From: Halicephalobus mephisto
Lineage: Eukaryota > Nematoda > Chromadorea > Rhabditida > Panagrolaimidae
Direction: 5' to 3'
DNA: 64,000 nt
NCBI GenBank assembly: GCA_009193035.1
Contig: SWDT01000109.1
Span: 1 to 64,000 of the forward strand
A program made the position numbers and the translations under genes. Every line of letters begins with the position of its first letter. Position 1 is the stretch's first letter. Below are positions 46,965 through 56,930 of the stretch, piece after piece. A model generated the notes under the pieces. It was not told the DNA's origin, ran no database searches, and saw only the letters and a program-made list of their open reading frames with translations.

Positions 46965-49647
46965 CTACTCGTTTCTGCGACGAGGACCCGGTTTCCGATG
47001 TGGTGCATGTTGTTGATTAGGTGGTGGTGGTGGAGGACCATTATTCATGTTCATCAAAGATGTTAAACGAGCCTAAAAACACCAAAAATTACCACATTCA
47101 AAAAATTTCCAAAAAACATTCAAAAAACAACCAAAATCCAACCTGTTGAGTGTTCAGCATGGGTTGAAAGTACTGTTGAGTCTGAGAAGGAGGGGGTTTA
47201 GACTGTTGAGGAGGAGGAATATTCGGTACATTCATTGGATTTATCTGATTCATCGGAACAACTCCAGGAGGACTCGAAGCCTATAGATATACATATCACA
47301 ACCACAAACCAAAAGTGCCACTACATTATTTGAAGAGGCAGAAATTCAATTTACCTGATTCCCGGGTCCTGGAGTCGGCGGTTGACTACAGGCAGCAGAA
47401 TCATGACCATCTAAAATCAAACTACACGCATTATTCATTACCAAAAACAACATACGTTGATAATCTTCAGGACGATGAGGATACATCGGAGCAACCATTA
47501 CGGTATTCCCATATACGTATTGTCCTGTTGGCACCGAAGCACGAGGCATAGGAATTGTCTGAGGAATCGGAACTCCACCAGGACCACCCATAGACATCTG
47601 CTGCATTGAATTAATATAAACAGGCTAAAATACACCATATTATCACCACAAAATAATAATTCATCTTAACCTGTGGCATATAATTTGCATTCTGAAACGA
47701 TGGTTGAGCCATTGGTTGTCCTCCTTGTTGCATCATTCGAGGGGGTTGTTGAAGTGATTGTTGAATTTGAGGACCTTTCGTAGCCATTTTCCGTACTCCA
47801 TTCCGAGTCATTGCCTGAGGCATATTTCCTTGAATAGCTTGTGGAGGCATTTGTTGAGGTTGCGAACCTGGTGGAATTTGAACAAGCAGCGAATTGGGTG
47901 TCATATAATTCTCTAAAAAGCCATATATAAGCATTTACAAAATCATCCTAACACAAATTCCCAAAGCATTTCCTAGAAACCAAAGTAATTTACGCAACAA
48001 TATTCGTTTTCTGAGTGATTTCACAATCAATCATGAATTTCCCACAAAAACATCTTACTACAATTTTCCGCAAATTTCAAAAAAAACAAAATGACTTAAA
48101 ACTTTGACTTTGCGTGACAGTAATTTCATAATCATCATTTAAGCTATATTCTGTCCAAGTAAATTTAGAAATTTTTAAATTAGAGTATGTAAAACATCTA
48201 TTTTCTAAAATTAATTGTCATATATGAAATTATAAATATTTCAAAAATCGTAAATATCTCCATTAAAATCATGTTAATTTGACTGTGATATTAGACATTA
48301 TATAAATAACTCACGGGACATATCATAACGCATCATAACTCCACCTTGTTGAGCAATCAACGGTGGTGGTGCTTGCATTGGTTGATTCATTTGAGAACTG
48401 TTGACGACAACAGGATGAGGCAAGTACGGTGGAACCATGGTTGAAACAGGTGGCATTGGAGCCAATAAGTAATTTGGCATAAGAGGTGGAACAGTAGTTG
48501 TTGGCGGTATTTTGGGAACACTTGGAACAAATGGTTTCGCATTTGGATTGAATTCAAACGCCTTAGCATTAGGGTTGAATTGGAATTTCTTCTCTGTTTG
48601 GGGTTCTGAAGGAACTGGAGAAGCGGCAGTTGTGGCGTTGGGTTCCTGAGTGGTCACATTAGGAGTGGCAGGAGTATCGACTTGAGAAGAATCAGGAACA
48701 GCTGGGGATTCCTCAGTCGGAGACGAATTTGGAGGATCAGCGGATTCAGAAACAGCCGTAGCAGGAACCGCAGCGGCATTTGTCGGAGCCGATGTTGGTG
48801 CTTTATAAGCATTATGAAACTCGTTCCTCCAACTAACAAGTTCATCAGCGCGTTTCTTAGAAGCATTCGATGGAGAATTCCGATCATCACTGCCTTGACT
48901 ACGACGAGCTTGCGGTTGTCCTCCGTCAGCTCCAGCAGCCGTTTGTGCTCCTTGTTTGCCATAATTGGGACGATCACGTTGACGAGTAAACTCCTGTTGA
49001 CGTCCACGCGGAGCATTCACATTCCGAAGAGCTTGGGCGCGATCTACAACGTTGCAAAATCAATAAAAATGAAAAAATTGTGTAAAAAGGTAAAAATTGT
49101 ATAAAACAAAGTAGAACATTGAAAAAGTTGTATAAAGCGCTGGAGAATTATATAAAAATTAAAAATGTGGAAATTAGGGACTTATGAGGGAAAGTAGAAA
49201 GTTACACAAAAGGGGAGAGTTGTGGAATTTCGGAAATAACGATATAAAAAACTCACAGTTGTCAGAATTCTTGTTTTTTTGATTTCCTCGATTCACAGAT
49301 TTGGACGATTCTTCTTCGAAAGGCGTTTCCTTGTCCAGATCGCGTTCTTCGTCGTCGTTCTCGAGAAAAGCGTACTTTTTGCTTCTGGTGCTGCGTTCGA
49401 TGGAACGGGCAATTTCCTCAGCTTTAGCTCTGTCTTCGGCAGTCCCAACCGGATTACAAGTAGTATATTGGGACATGTCATCGTTGTAAGTAGATCGAAC
49501 ACCGAGCATCGCGTTGACTTTCAGCATTTCTTCCACGGACCAACCGGAATTTGGAGTTTCTTCTTCGACGGGAAATTCTCCACCATCATCCCACGCTTGC
49601 AAATCACAGGAATCATCCTTGGAGACATCCTCGTTGTTATGCTCCAT
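46965..49647 (-). CDS. atx-2: Ataxin-2 homologue (LsmAD and PAM2, no Lsm domain)
   Basis: Six exons (49647-49257, 49043-48315, 47912-47671, 47624-47355, 47280-47143, 47072-46965) give 625 residues. An LsmAD domain occupies about residues 28-90 (WSVEEMLKVNAMLGVRSTY, YTTC, then AEEIARSIERS). At about 270-290 there is a doubled PAM2 motif (FNPNAKAFEFNPNAKPFVPS), which binds the MLLE domain of poly(A)-binding protein. The rest is Q/P/M-rich low complexity ending PHRKPGPRRRNE. Ataxin-2 controls mRNA stability and translation in cytoplasmic RNP granules. The Lsm domain that normally precedes LsmAD is absent: the ATG lies 14 bases after TATTTAG, and Rab18 starts 320 bases upstream in the opposite direction. 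A 45-bp in-frame intron may be removed within exon 4 (610 residues). Confidence 0.85.
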
Positions 49648-49966
49648 CGATAATGGGTTTACTAAATAGCATTTCATATATGAACCAAGTATTCCACGAC
49701 CGCAACTTCGCCACAAGGGTAGTGAAGGAGATGATAATGGCAATGGAAAAAAGAAAAACAAAAGGAAGAGAGAGAACCAAGAAATCACGAAAAAAATTGG
49801 AAAAACTTGTCTTTGAAAAAATCCCGAATGGACACTACGGACCAACAGTCAGCGGAGAGCCAGCGCGCGGCCCGGTTCTCGAAAAGAATTTCCTCACGTG
49901 TTTGTGAATTTTCCGTTTTTTTCTAAATTTTAAAATTACTTTTTATTTTAAAAAAATTAATTCAAG
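49648..49966. promoter_or_regulatory. Divergent promoter region, ataxin-2 / Rab18
   Basis: 319 bases separate the two start codons on opposite strands. GC-rich around 49.83-49.89 kb (GGAGAGCCAGCGCGCGGCCC). An acceptor-like TATTTAG at 49662 on the minus strand may receive a spliced leader for ataxin-2. No TATA box recognised. Confidence 0.45.
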
Positions 49967-50843
49967 ATGAGTTCCGGTGATGGCGAGAACACACTTACGA
50001 CCTTGAAGATTCTGATAGTTGGAGAAAGCGGTGTCGGAAAATCAAGGTTTGTTGATCAAACCTTTGTCGTATTTGATAAGTAACATTTCAGTCTGATGTT
50101 GAGATTTGTCGATGACACTTTTGATCCTGAGCAATCAGCAACAATCGGTATAAATAATTTTAGAGGATTTTTATATAGGTTTTTTTGAAGGCGTCGATTT
50201 CCGCGTGACGACGATCAACATCGATAACCACCTCGTCAAGCTCGCCATCTGGGTCGGTTTTGTTTCGAAATTTTTTAATTTTAGATTTCCAGGATACTGC
50301 TGGTCAGGAAAGATTCAGGACGTTGACTCCGAGTTACTATCGTGGTGGACAAGGAATTATTTGCGGTACAGTATGATTCATTTAAAGTTTTGATTTTAAT
50401 TTTCAGTTTACGACGTATCAAGTCGGGCTTCCTTCGAGCGGCTGAGTCACTGGATCGCTGAACTGGATACTTACTGTACTAAAGCCGACGCTGTCAAAAT
50501 GCTGGTTGGAAACAAGATCGACGTGGTTGGTTTCTGATTTTTAAAACGATTTGAGTTAAATTTTCCAGGAAAACAGAGTCGTTTCTCGTGAAGAAGGTCT
50601 CCAATTTGCCAAGAAACACCGGATGTTGTTCATCGAAGCCAGTGCCAAAACTCGAGAAGGGGTGCAATTTGCATTTGAGGAACTTATTGAAAAAGTAGGT
50701 CGATCGATTTTTGTATTCGAACTATAATTTTTGTGTTTGTTTAGATCATCCAAACACCAGGGCTGTGGGAGTCTTCCAACAATGGTCTTCACCTCGGTCG
50801 TCGTGCTGTTCCTTACGAAGAGAGTTCCGGATGTTCCTGTTAA
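49967..50843 (+). CDS. rab-18: Rab18 small GTPase
   Basis: Seven exons (49967-50046, 50092-50147, 50191-50252, 50293-50365, 50407-50525, 50569-50694, 50745-50843) encode 204 residues, the normal Rab length. P-loop GESGVGKSS (residues 19-27), switch [21 protein letters not shown], base-binding NKID and SAK. It ends SGCSC, a double-cysteine prenylation site. The sequence matches Rab18, which acts at the ER, lipid droplets and ER-Golgi traffic. One acceptor is unusual: TTTTTTGAAG before exon 3, required to keep GVDFRVTTI in frame. First gene of a probable operon: PEX19 starts 405 bases downstream on the same strand. Divergent from ataxin-2. Confidence 0.95.
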
Positions 50844-51248
50844 ATGCTCAATCGTGCCTATGAACTGTTTTCCATCCTATGCAGGAGAAGCTTTGTTTTC
50901 GTTTTAATCTCACAAAGTTCCCTCCCATTGCAATTTTATAATAATTGTAAATGATTAGATGCCGGTTGCAAATAACTTTTGAAACCTGGATGTATATATC
51001 GGCAGTAAAATTTTAGATCTTATGTAATCAGTGGATTTTAAATGGATTTCCATCTTTATTATTTTAAAGTTTATATATAATTTTTTATTTTTCTCGAAAT
51101 TTTCTTGTTTTTATGATTTTTCAATTTTTAAAGTAATTTTTGTATTTTTTAATACAACTTTTCGACTTTTATATATATTTTAAATTTTTTAAAGTAATTT
51201 TTTGACTTTTTTTGTATAATTTTTATATTTTTTATGTAATTTTTTTAG

Positions 51249-51900
51249 ATGAGCGAGAAAAAAGATGTTAGTGATTTGACTAAGCTCCTCGATGAGACAC
51301 TGGGGGATTTTGAAAGACGGAAAGTAACTGATGATGAACTGGATGACATTATGACGGAACATGATCGTACAGCTATCCAGAAATCTGCTCAAGAATTTGA
51401 TGTTATGTTAAACCAACTCAGTGAGGTAAATTTGAAAGGGAAATTAAAATTATTTTAAATATTTCAGCAATTGCAATCTGGTGCCGGCGGTTCGGATGAT
51501 GTTCTTCCTGATGTGGATGATCCTGCAATTATGGACCTATTTAGCTCGATGAAGGACGCTTTTTTCGCTCAGGATATGTCTCCTATGATTCGAACAACAG
51601 CAGACAAATACGACGGATACCTGGCTGAGAAAGGAGCGACTTTATCTGATGAACAAAAACAAAATTACGAAAAACAAAGAGATGTAAGTTTTGTATTCTA
51701 CTGTATTTGCAGTAATTGTTGTGTTTTAGCAATTGAGAGTTATTGCTGATGAATACGCAAAACCAGAGCCGGATCAATCTGAAATGGATAACAGACTGAA
51801 GGAGATAAAAGCTCATTGGGAGAAGCTTCAAGAGTACGGTGATCCTCCTGCGGACCTGTTTCCGGTTGATTCCATGAACGCAGATTGTACTATTTGTTAG
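51249..51900 (+). CDS. prx-19: PEX19, peroxisomal membrane-protein import receptor
   Basis: Three exons (51249-51425, 51468-51683, 51730-51900), 187 residues. PEX19 is a cytosolic chaperone that binds newly made peroxisomal membrane proteins and docks on PEX3. The acidic N-terminus (DLTKLLDETLGDFERRK) fits the PEX3-binding region. The C-terminal half (SMKDAFFAQDM, then LSDEQKQNYEKQRD and LKEIKAHWEKLQEYGDPPADL) fits the cargo-binding helices. The last four residues CTIC form a CaaX farnesylation box, a hallmark of the family. It is short compared with about 280-300 residues in worm and human homologues; the linker between the two halves is reduced. The ATG follows TTTTTTTAG directly, as for a trans-spliced operon gene. 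Confidence 0.9.
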
Positions 51901-52044
51901 GGTTTTTGAATTTAGTCTACTTAAGCATCGAATAGATCTATGCCTTCTGAGATTTTGTCATATATTTTGTTTGAAGATGAATATTTCCTCGTTTATATTC
52001 GAGTTTATACTAATTTTATTTTTTTTTATTTTTTATTTTTTTAG

Positions 52045-52458
52045 ATGATTGATAGTCGTCCTCCTACTGAAGCGGAATCTGAATTGCCGGCGTTTGTTTC
52101 GAAGGATCTCCTTTATTACCAACATGGATCGGGTGTGATTGTGGTTTGTCTGGCTCCGAATCATCCGGCTTTGTCGTCGAAAGTGAAGAAAGTTGTTTTT
52201 TCGTCTACTCATACCCAGAAGACCGGAACTAAGACCCATAAAATTACCAAAGGCGAAAAAATTTGTGAAATTTTTACCGAAGATGGCAATAGTTATACTC
52301 CGAGATATGAGGATCCGGGTGTACTTCTGGAAGTCAACAAACGACTCTTGGATGGACCAGGAATCATCAACGAATCTCCAACTTATGAAGGATATCTTGT
52401 GATTTTTAAATGTAGAGATAATTTTAGAAAAAATGTTGAATTTAAAATTTTTAATTAA
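52045..52458 (+). CDS. Abitram (FAM206A/Simiate) homologue
   Basis: A single exon of 137 residues. The core VIVVCLAPNHPALSSKVKKV, GEKICEIFTEDGNSYTP, LLEVNKRLLDGPGIINESP, TYEGYLVIF lines up with the whole conserved part of Abitram, a small protein of barrel-hybrid type reported to bind actin and regulate transcription in vertebrate neurons. Human Abitram is about 181 residues; here the N-terminal 25-30 and the C-terminal tail are shorter. The ATG stands directly after TTTTTTTAG and only 144 bases after the PEX19 stop, which argues for SL2-type trans-splicing as the third gene of an operon. Confidence 0.85.
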   Translation: MIDSRPPTEAESELPAFVSKDLLYYQHGSGVIVVCLAPNHPALSSKVKKVVFSSTHTQKTGTKTHKITKGEKICEIFTEDGNSYTPRYEDPGVLLEVNKRLLDGPGIINESPTYEGYLVIFKCRDNFRKNVEFKIFN

Positions 52459-53287
52459 TTTTTGTTAAATTTGAAAAAAAATTTTTTGAATTTCGTGATT
52501 TTTAAAAATGTTTTAAATTTATTTTAAAAACTTTGGAATTTTTAAATTTAATAATTTTTAAATATTTTTATTTTAATTTTTTAAAAATTTAATAATTTTT
52601 ATTTATTTTGAACAACTTTGAAGTTTTTTGAATTTAATAATTTTTAAAATTTGGAATTTTTTATTTTTTTAAGGAATTCTGAAATTTGATGATTTTTAAA
52701 AATATTTTTAAATTTGGAATTTTAAAATGATTTTTTTTCTAAAAAAATTCTAAAATTTTCAAATTCGATAATCTGTTTTTGGAAAATTTTACACAATGAA
52801 AAGCCACTTCCGGTCGCCGGTTTTACTTGAATGCCTTTGTTGAAAGGATTTCTGGAAGCCCGACTTTAATGAATACTCCCCTTCATAGGAAAGTCCAATG
52901 GGAAATGGCCTAACTCAATCAACAAATATCCGGGTGTTCTCCAAAAATACTATAAAACTTAGATTTTTCCACAAAATTTTATTTTTTCTATTTTCAAAAT
53001 TTTTGTAAAAAATTAAAAAATTCGATTTTTTATAAAAAATAATTTAAAAAATTCAATTTTTTATAAAATTTAAAAAATTCGATTTTTTATAAAAAATAAT
53101 TTAAAAAATTCAATTTTTTATAAAAAATTAAAAAATTTGAATTTTTATAATTTTGAAAATGAATATTTTTATTAATTTTTTGAATTATTTTTTTGAAAAT
53201 AAAAAAATAGCGACAGTTTGTCCCGAATTCCCTTGGTATTTTTCCAATTTTCAAAGAAAATCTCGAGGACCAAAATCCATATTCCAA
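52459..53287. other. Intergenic between Abitram and the channel gene
   Basis: 52.46-52.79 kb and 52.95-53.16 kb are AT-only repeats (TTTTTATAAAAAATAATTTA, AAAAAATTCAATTTTTTATA). 52.79-52.95 kb is an unidentified GC-richer island. The channel's promoter must lie here; no motif recognised. Confidence 0.4.
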
Positions 53288-56200
53288 ATGCTGCTCATAA
53301 CCGCTTTGTTTTCTTTTATTTTGTGCAATAACGCCGTTGGTAAGATTTTTTAAATATTAATTATAATTTTACAGAAAATTTTTAAAATAAAAAAAATTTA
53401 AAAAAATTAAAAATTCTAAAATTTCTTAAAATTAAAATTTTTTTTATAATTTTTACTTTTATTTTTAAATTAAAAAAAATTTTTATAAATTTTATTTTTA
53501 TTTTTGAATTAAAAATTTTTTTTAAAATTTTTATTTTTATTTTTATTTTTGAATTTAGTCGAACTTCCGGCGGTTCCAGATCGGAGTAAAATTGAGGACA
53601 AAGATCTTCAAAAATTTGGCGTCAGTGATGAACAAAGATTATTCAGGTTATTTCGCAATTAATTTTTACATTACAGTATGATTTAGGCATATTCTTCAAG
53701 GTTACGATACCTCCGTGAGACCAGTCTACAATGCTTCGGAAATCGTAAATGTCTTCATGGGACTCACTTTGACACATATTTTTAACATAGTTAAATTTCT
53801 TTTTTGTTTCTAAATCGAATCTGAGTAATTCAGGACGAAAGAAACCAAGTCCTGGCGTTGAATGTTTGGGTCGAGCAGTCCTGGAACGACGAACGAATCC
53901 GCTGGGAGCCTGAAGATTACGGTAACATTAGCAAGTTGACTGTCGGAGCGAATTACGTTTGGAGACCAGATATAGGTCAGTTATTCATAAAAAAAAACAA
54001 TTTAAAATTAAAAAAAAATTAAAAACAAAAAATTTAAAATTAAAAAAAAATAATTTAAAATTTAAAAAAAAACAAAAAATTTTAAAAATTGTCCCAACAC
54101 GAATTTTCAGAATTATAAAATTATTATAAAAATTCAATTTTTTTAAAATTCTTTTAACATAAATTTTTGAAATTTATAAAAAAAATATTTTATAAAAGTT
54201 TGAAATTTATTTTTTTAAATTTTATATTTTTAGACAAATATAAAAACCTCTAGATTACGGTAATTCAAGGCCCAGGACCCATATTTATTTTCTAAAATTA
54301 ATTTTTAAATTTAAAAATACTATAAAAATTAAAAATTTAACAATTTTGACTACCGTATCCCGATCTAAGAAAAGTTTATTTTTAAAAATAAAATTTTTTT
54401 TAGTTCTCTACAATAATGCCAGGGATTTTGCCAGAGGATTTGTGGATACAAATTTGCATATAACAAATGATGGATTTGTACAATGGGCCCCTCCGGCAAA
54501 AATTTACTCAATTTGTCGAATGAGAACTGAATTTTTTCCTTTCGATGATCAACATTGTATTCTTGAATTTGGATCCTGGATATACGATAGCAGTCAACTT
54601 GATCTTGTAATTTTGGAACGTTATGACGGAAAAGCACCTTTTACGATTGATTCTTACACAGAAAACGGAGAATGGGAAATTGTGGCTAACAGGACTCGAA
54701 AGCTGATCCGCGGAAGGAACTCCGTTTATCCAACCATCGTTTTCGAACTTCATCTAAGACGACGAATGCTTTATTTCCTTTATAACATTGTTGTTCCCTG
54801 CATAATGCTTTCGGTAGGTTACTGTACATATACTGTTTTGAAAACCAAAAATCAACTTCCTCAAAATGGTCCCGAAAAGAAATTTTTTTCGAGTTTTCCA
54901 ATCGAGACCAGTCATATTATTTTAAAAGTTTGTTTTTTTCAAAATGGTCCTGAAAAGAAATTTTTCCGAGTTTTCCAATCGAGACCAGTCATACTATTTT
55001 AAAAGTTTGTTTTTTTCAAAATGGTCCCGAAAAGAAACTTTTCCGAGTTTTCCAATTGAGACCAGTCATATTATTTTAAAAGTTTGTTTTTTTCAAAATG
55101 GTTCCAAAAAGGAATTTTTTTAGAATTTTCCAATCGAGACCAATTATATTATTTTAAAAATCATTTTTTTTACACAGTGGTCCTGACACGAATTTTTAGT
55201 TTTTTAGAAAATACAGTAATTTACTTAGTAGTTTTTATTTTTCGTTATTTGGTAATTTACATTTGGCACATTTATCTAATTTAGAACAATCTAGAAACTC
55301 CTAGACTACGGTACATGAGGTACACAGCACTACTTATCTTCGAAAATTTAGAATTTATGAAATTTAGAAAAATCACAAATAACTTTGTCGAAAACGAATT
55401 ACTGTAAATAATTTGATTATTTTTTAGATTTTAACAATTACTCAATTTATCCTACCATGTGAAAGTTGCGAGAAAATCACCCTCGGATTAACCGTCCTGC
55501 TTGCGTATTCCGTTTTCAGTTTCAATATTGCAGAAAACATGCCAGAAACGTCTGATGCTGTTCCATTAATAGGTATTTTTTAAATTTATTTTTTAAATTT
55601 CAATTTTTTATAATTCATTTTTTTTAAAGTTCTTTAAAATTTCAATTTTTTTGAATTTATTTTTTAAAAATTTGTTTTTAGCGATTTATTTGATGGCAAT
55701 CATGGCTATATCCGGTCTAAGTGTCTGTTTTTCCGTCGGAGTCCTGAACATGAGACATGGAGCCGACAGTAAATACAGGTATTTTTTAAATTTTAATTTA
55801 TAAGGCTCCAGAATCTTGCTGTAGCTTCTGAAGTTTCTAAAATCATGTGAAAAGTTTCGCAAACCTTTAATATTCTATTTTATTAAAGTTCAAAGTCAGA
55901 GTTAATAGTCATAATTCAAAACCAAAAATGACAAAATCGAAGTTCATAATTAAAGTTGATCATCAAACTTTGACTTCAAAGTTAATCATCAGACTTCGAA
56001 GTTAAAGTTAGCCATTAAAGTTCGACTTCAAAGCTAATCATCAGAGTTAACCATCAAACTTTGACTTCAAAGTTAATCATCAGACTTCGAAGTTAAAGTT
56101 AATCATCAAAGTTCGACTTCAAAGTTAATCATCAAAGTTCGAAGTCGGAATTGGAAATCAAGCATTAGACTTTTCGGGTTAAAATACAACTTCCAAATCA

Positions 56201-56819
56201 TGTTTTGATTCAAAAAGTTTAGATAAATTTTAACCAATTTAGGTAGTTTTGAAATACGAAAAATCCAAATTTTAATTTTGAACTCTGATCATCAATTTTG
56301 ATAAAACAACAGATTTTAAATAAAGTTTCTCAAATTTTTCCAAACGTTTCAGAATTATCTAAAATTTCAAATTCTAAAAATATCTATTTCAAATTTTAAA
56401 TTTTTTTGAATAAAAAAATATTCAAAATTTATAAAAATATTTAAAAAATAAAAAAATGTTTTAACTTTTTAAAAATATTTTTTAGGATTCCTGTTATCCT
56501 GGATTTCATCGGTTTCAAAATTCTCGCAAAAGTTCTTGGTGGAAACAAGAATACATGCAGAGGATCTACAACAAATGGAAAAATTCAAAAAGATTTATTA
56601 AAAGATATTTCAGATTTTAATAATGTTAATCAAATTGACGAAGAACAATCTTTCGATGATCTGGTTCAACATTGGAATCAATTATCGAATATTTTTGATC
56701 GATTTTTTTTCTGTCTTGTTAGTTTTATGACCGTTTCTACCACAATTACTCTTTTGCTTGTTTGTCCTCGATTTAGTGAGAAAAATTTTCAAGATATTCC
56801 AAATGTTACTTCCACATAA
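53288..56819 (+). CDS. Nicotinic-type Cys-loop channel subunit (cationic, non-alpha)
   Basis: Eight exons (53288-53339, 53559-53646, 53687-53789, 53834-53975, 54404-54813, 55428-55572, 55682-55778, 56486-56819) sum to 457 codons. Signal peptide MLLITALFSFILCNNAV. Ligand-binding domain with NVWVEQSWNDERIRWEPEDY, WAPPAKIYSICR and the Cys-loop CRMRTEFFPFDDQHC. M1 MLYFLYNIVVPCIML; M2 CEKITLGLTVLLAYSVFSFN with the Glu at its cytoplasmic entrance expected for cation selectivity; then ENMPETSDAVPLI, M3, a ~90-residue loop, and M4 FFFCLVSFMTVSTTITLLLV. The YxCC vicinal cysteines of alpha subunits are missing in loop C (RKLIRGRNSVYPTIV), so this is a non-alpha or orphan subunit. Convergent with KCC (112 bases between stops). 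Introns carry repeats. Confidence 0.85.
54855..55160. repeat. ~77-bp tandem repeat in channel intron
   Basis: Four copies of a unit containing CAAAATGGTCCCGAAAAGAA, TTTTCCAATCGAGACCAGTC and TTTAAAAGTTTG, followed by GACACGAATTTTTAG-type dispersed repeat to 55.3 kb. Confidence 0.9.
55885..56170. repeat. AACTTTGA-type array, reverse orientation
   Basis: CAAAGTTAATCATCAGACTT and AAAGTTCGACTTCAAAGTTA units in the last intron of the nicotinic-type gene. It is the complement of the 25.4-26.3 kb array family. Confidence 0.85.
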
Positions 56820-56930
56820 ATCATTTTATGCAATTTTTAACAAATTAAAATTTCTCAGAGACCGGTTAAATTTTCTAAATTTCGTTTTGACTAAATTTAA
56901 AATCATAATCAAAACTAAAAACACTTAATC

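Larger units (their letters stand above)
49967..52458 (+). other. Probable three-gene operon: Rab18 - PEX19 - Abitram
   Basis: Same strand, spacings of 405 and 144 bases, U-rich spacers, and acceptor sites (TTTTTTTAG|ATG) at the exact start codons of the second and third gene. These are the signs of polycistronic transcription resolved by trans-splicing in nematodes. The 405-bp gap is longer than the ~100-bp norm, so the first junction is less certain. Confidence 0.55.
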
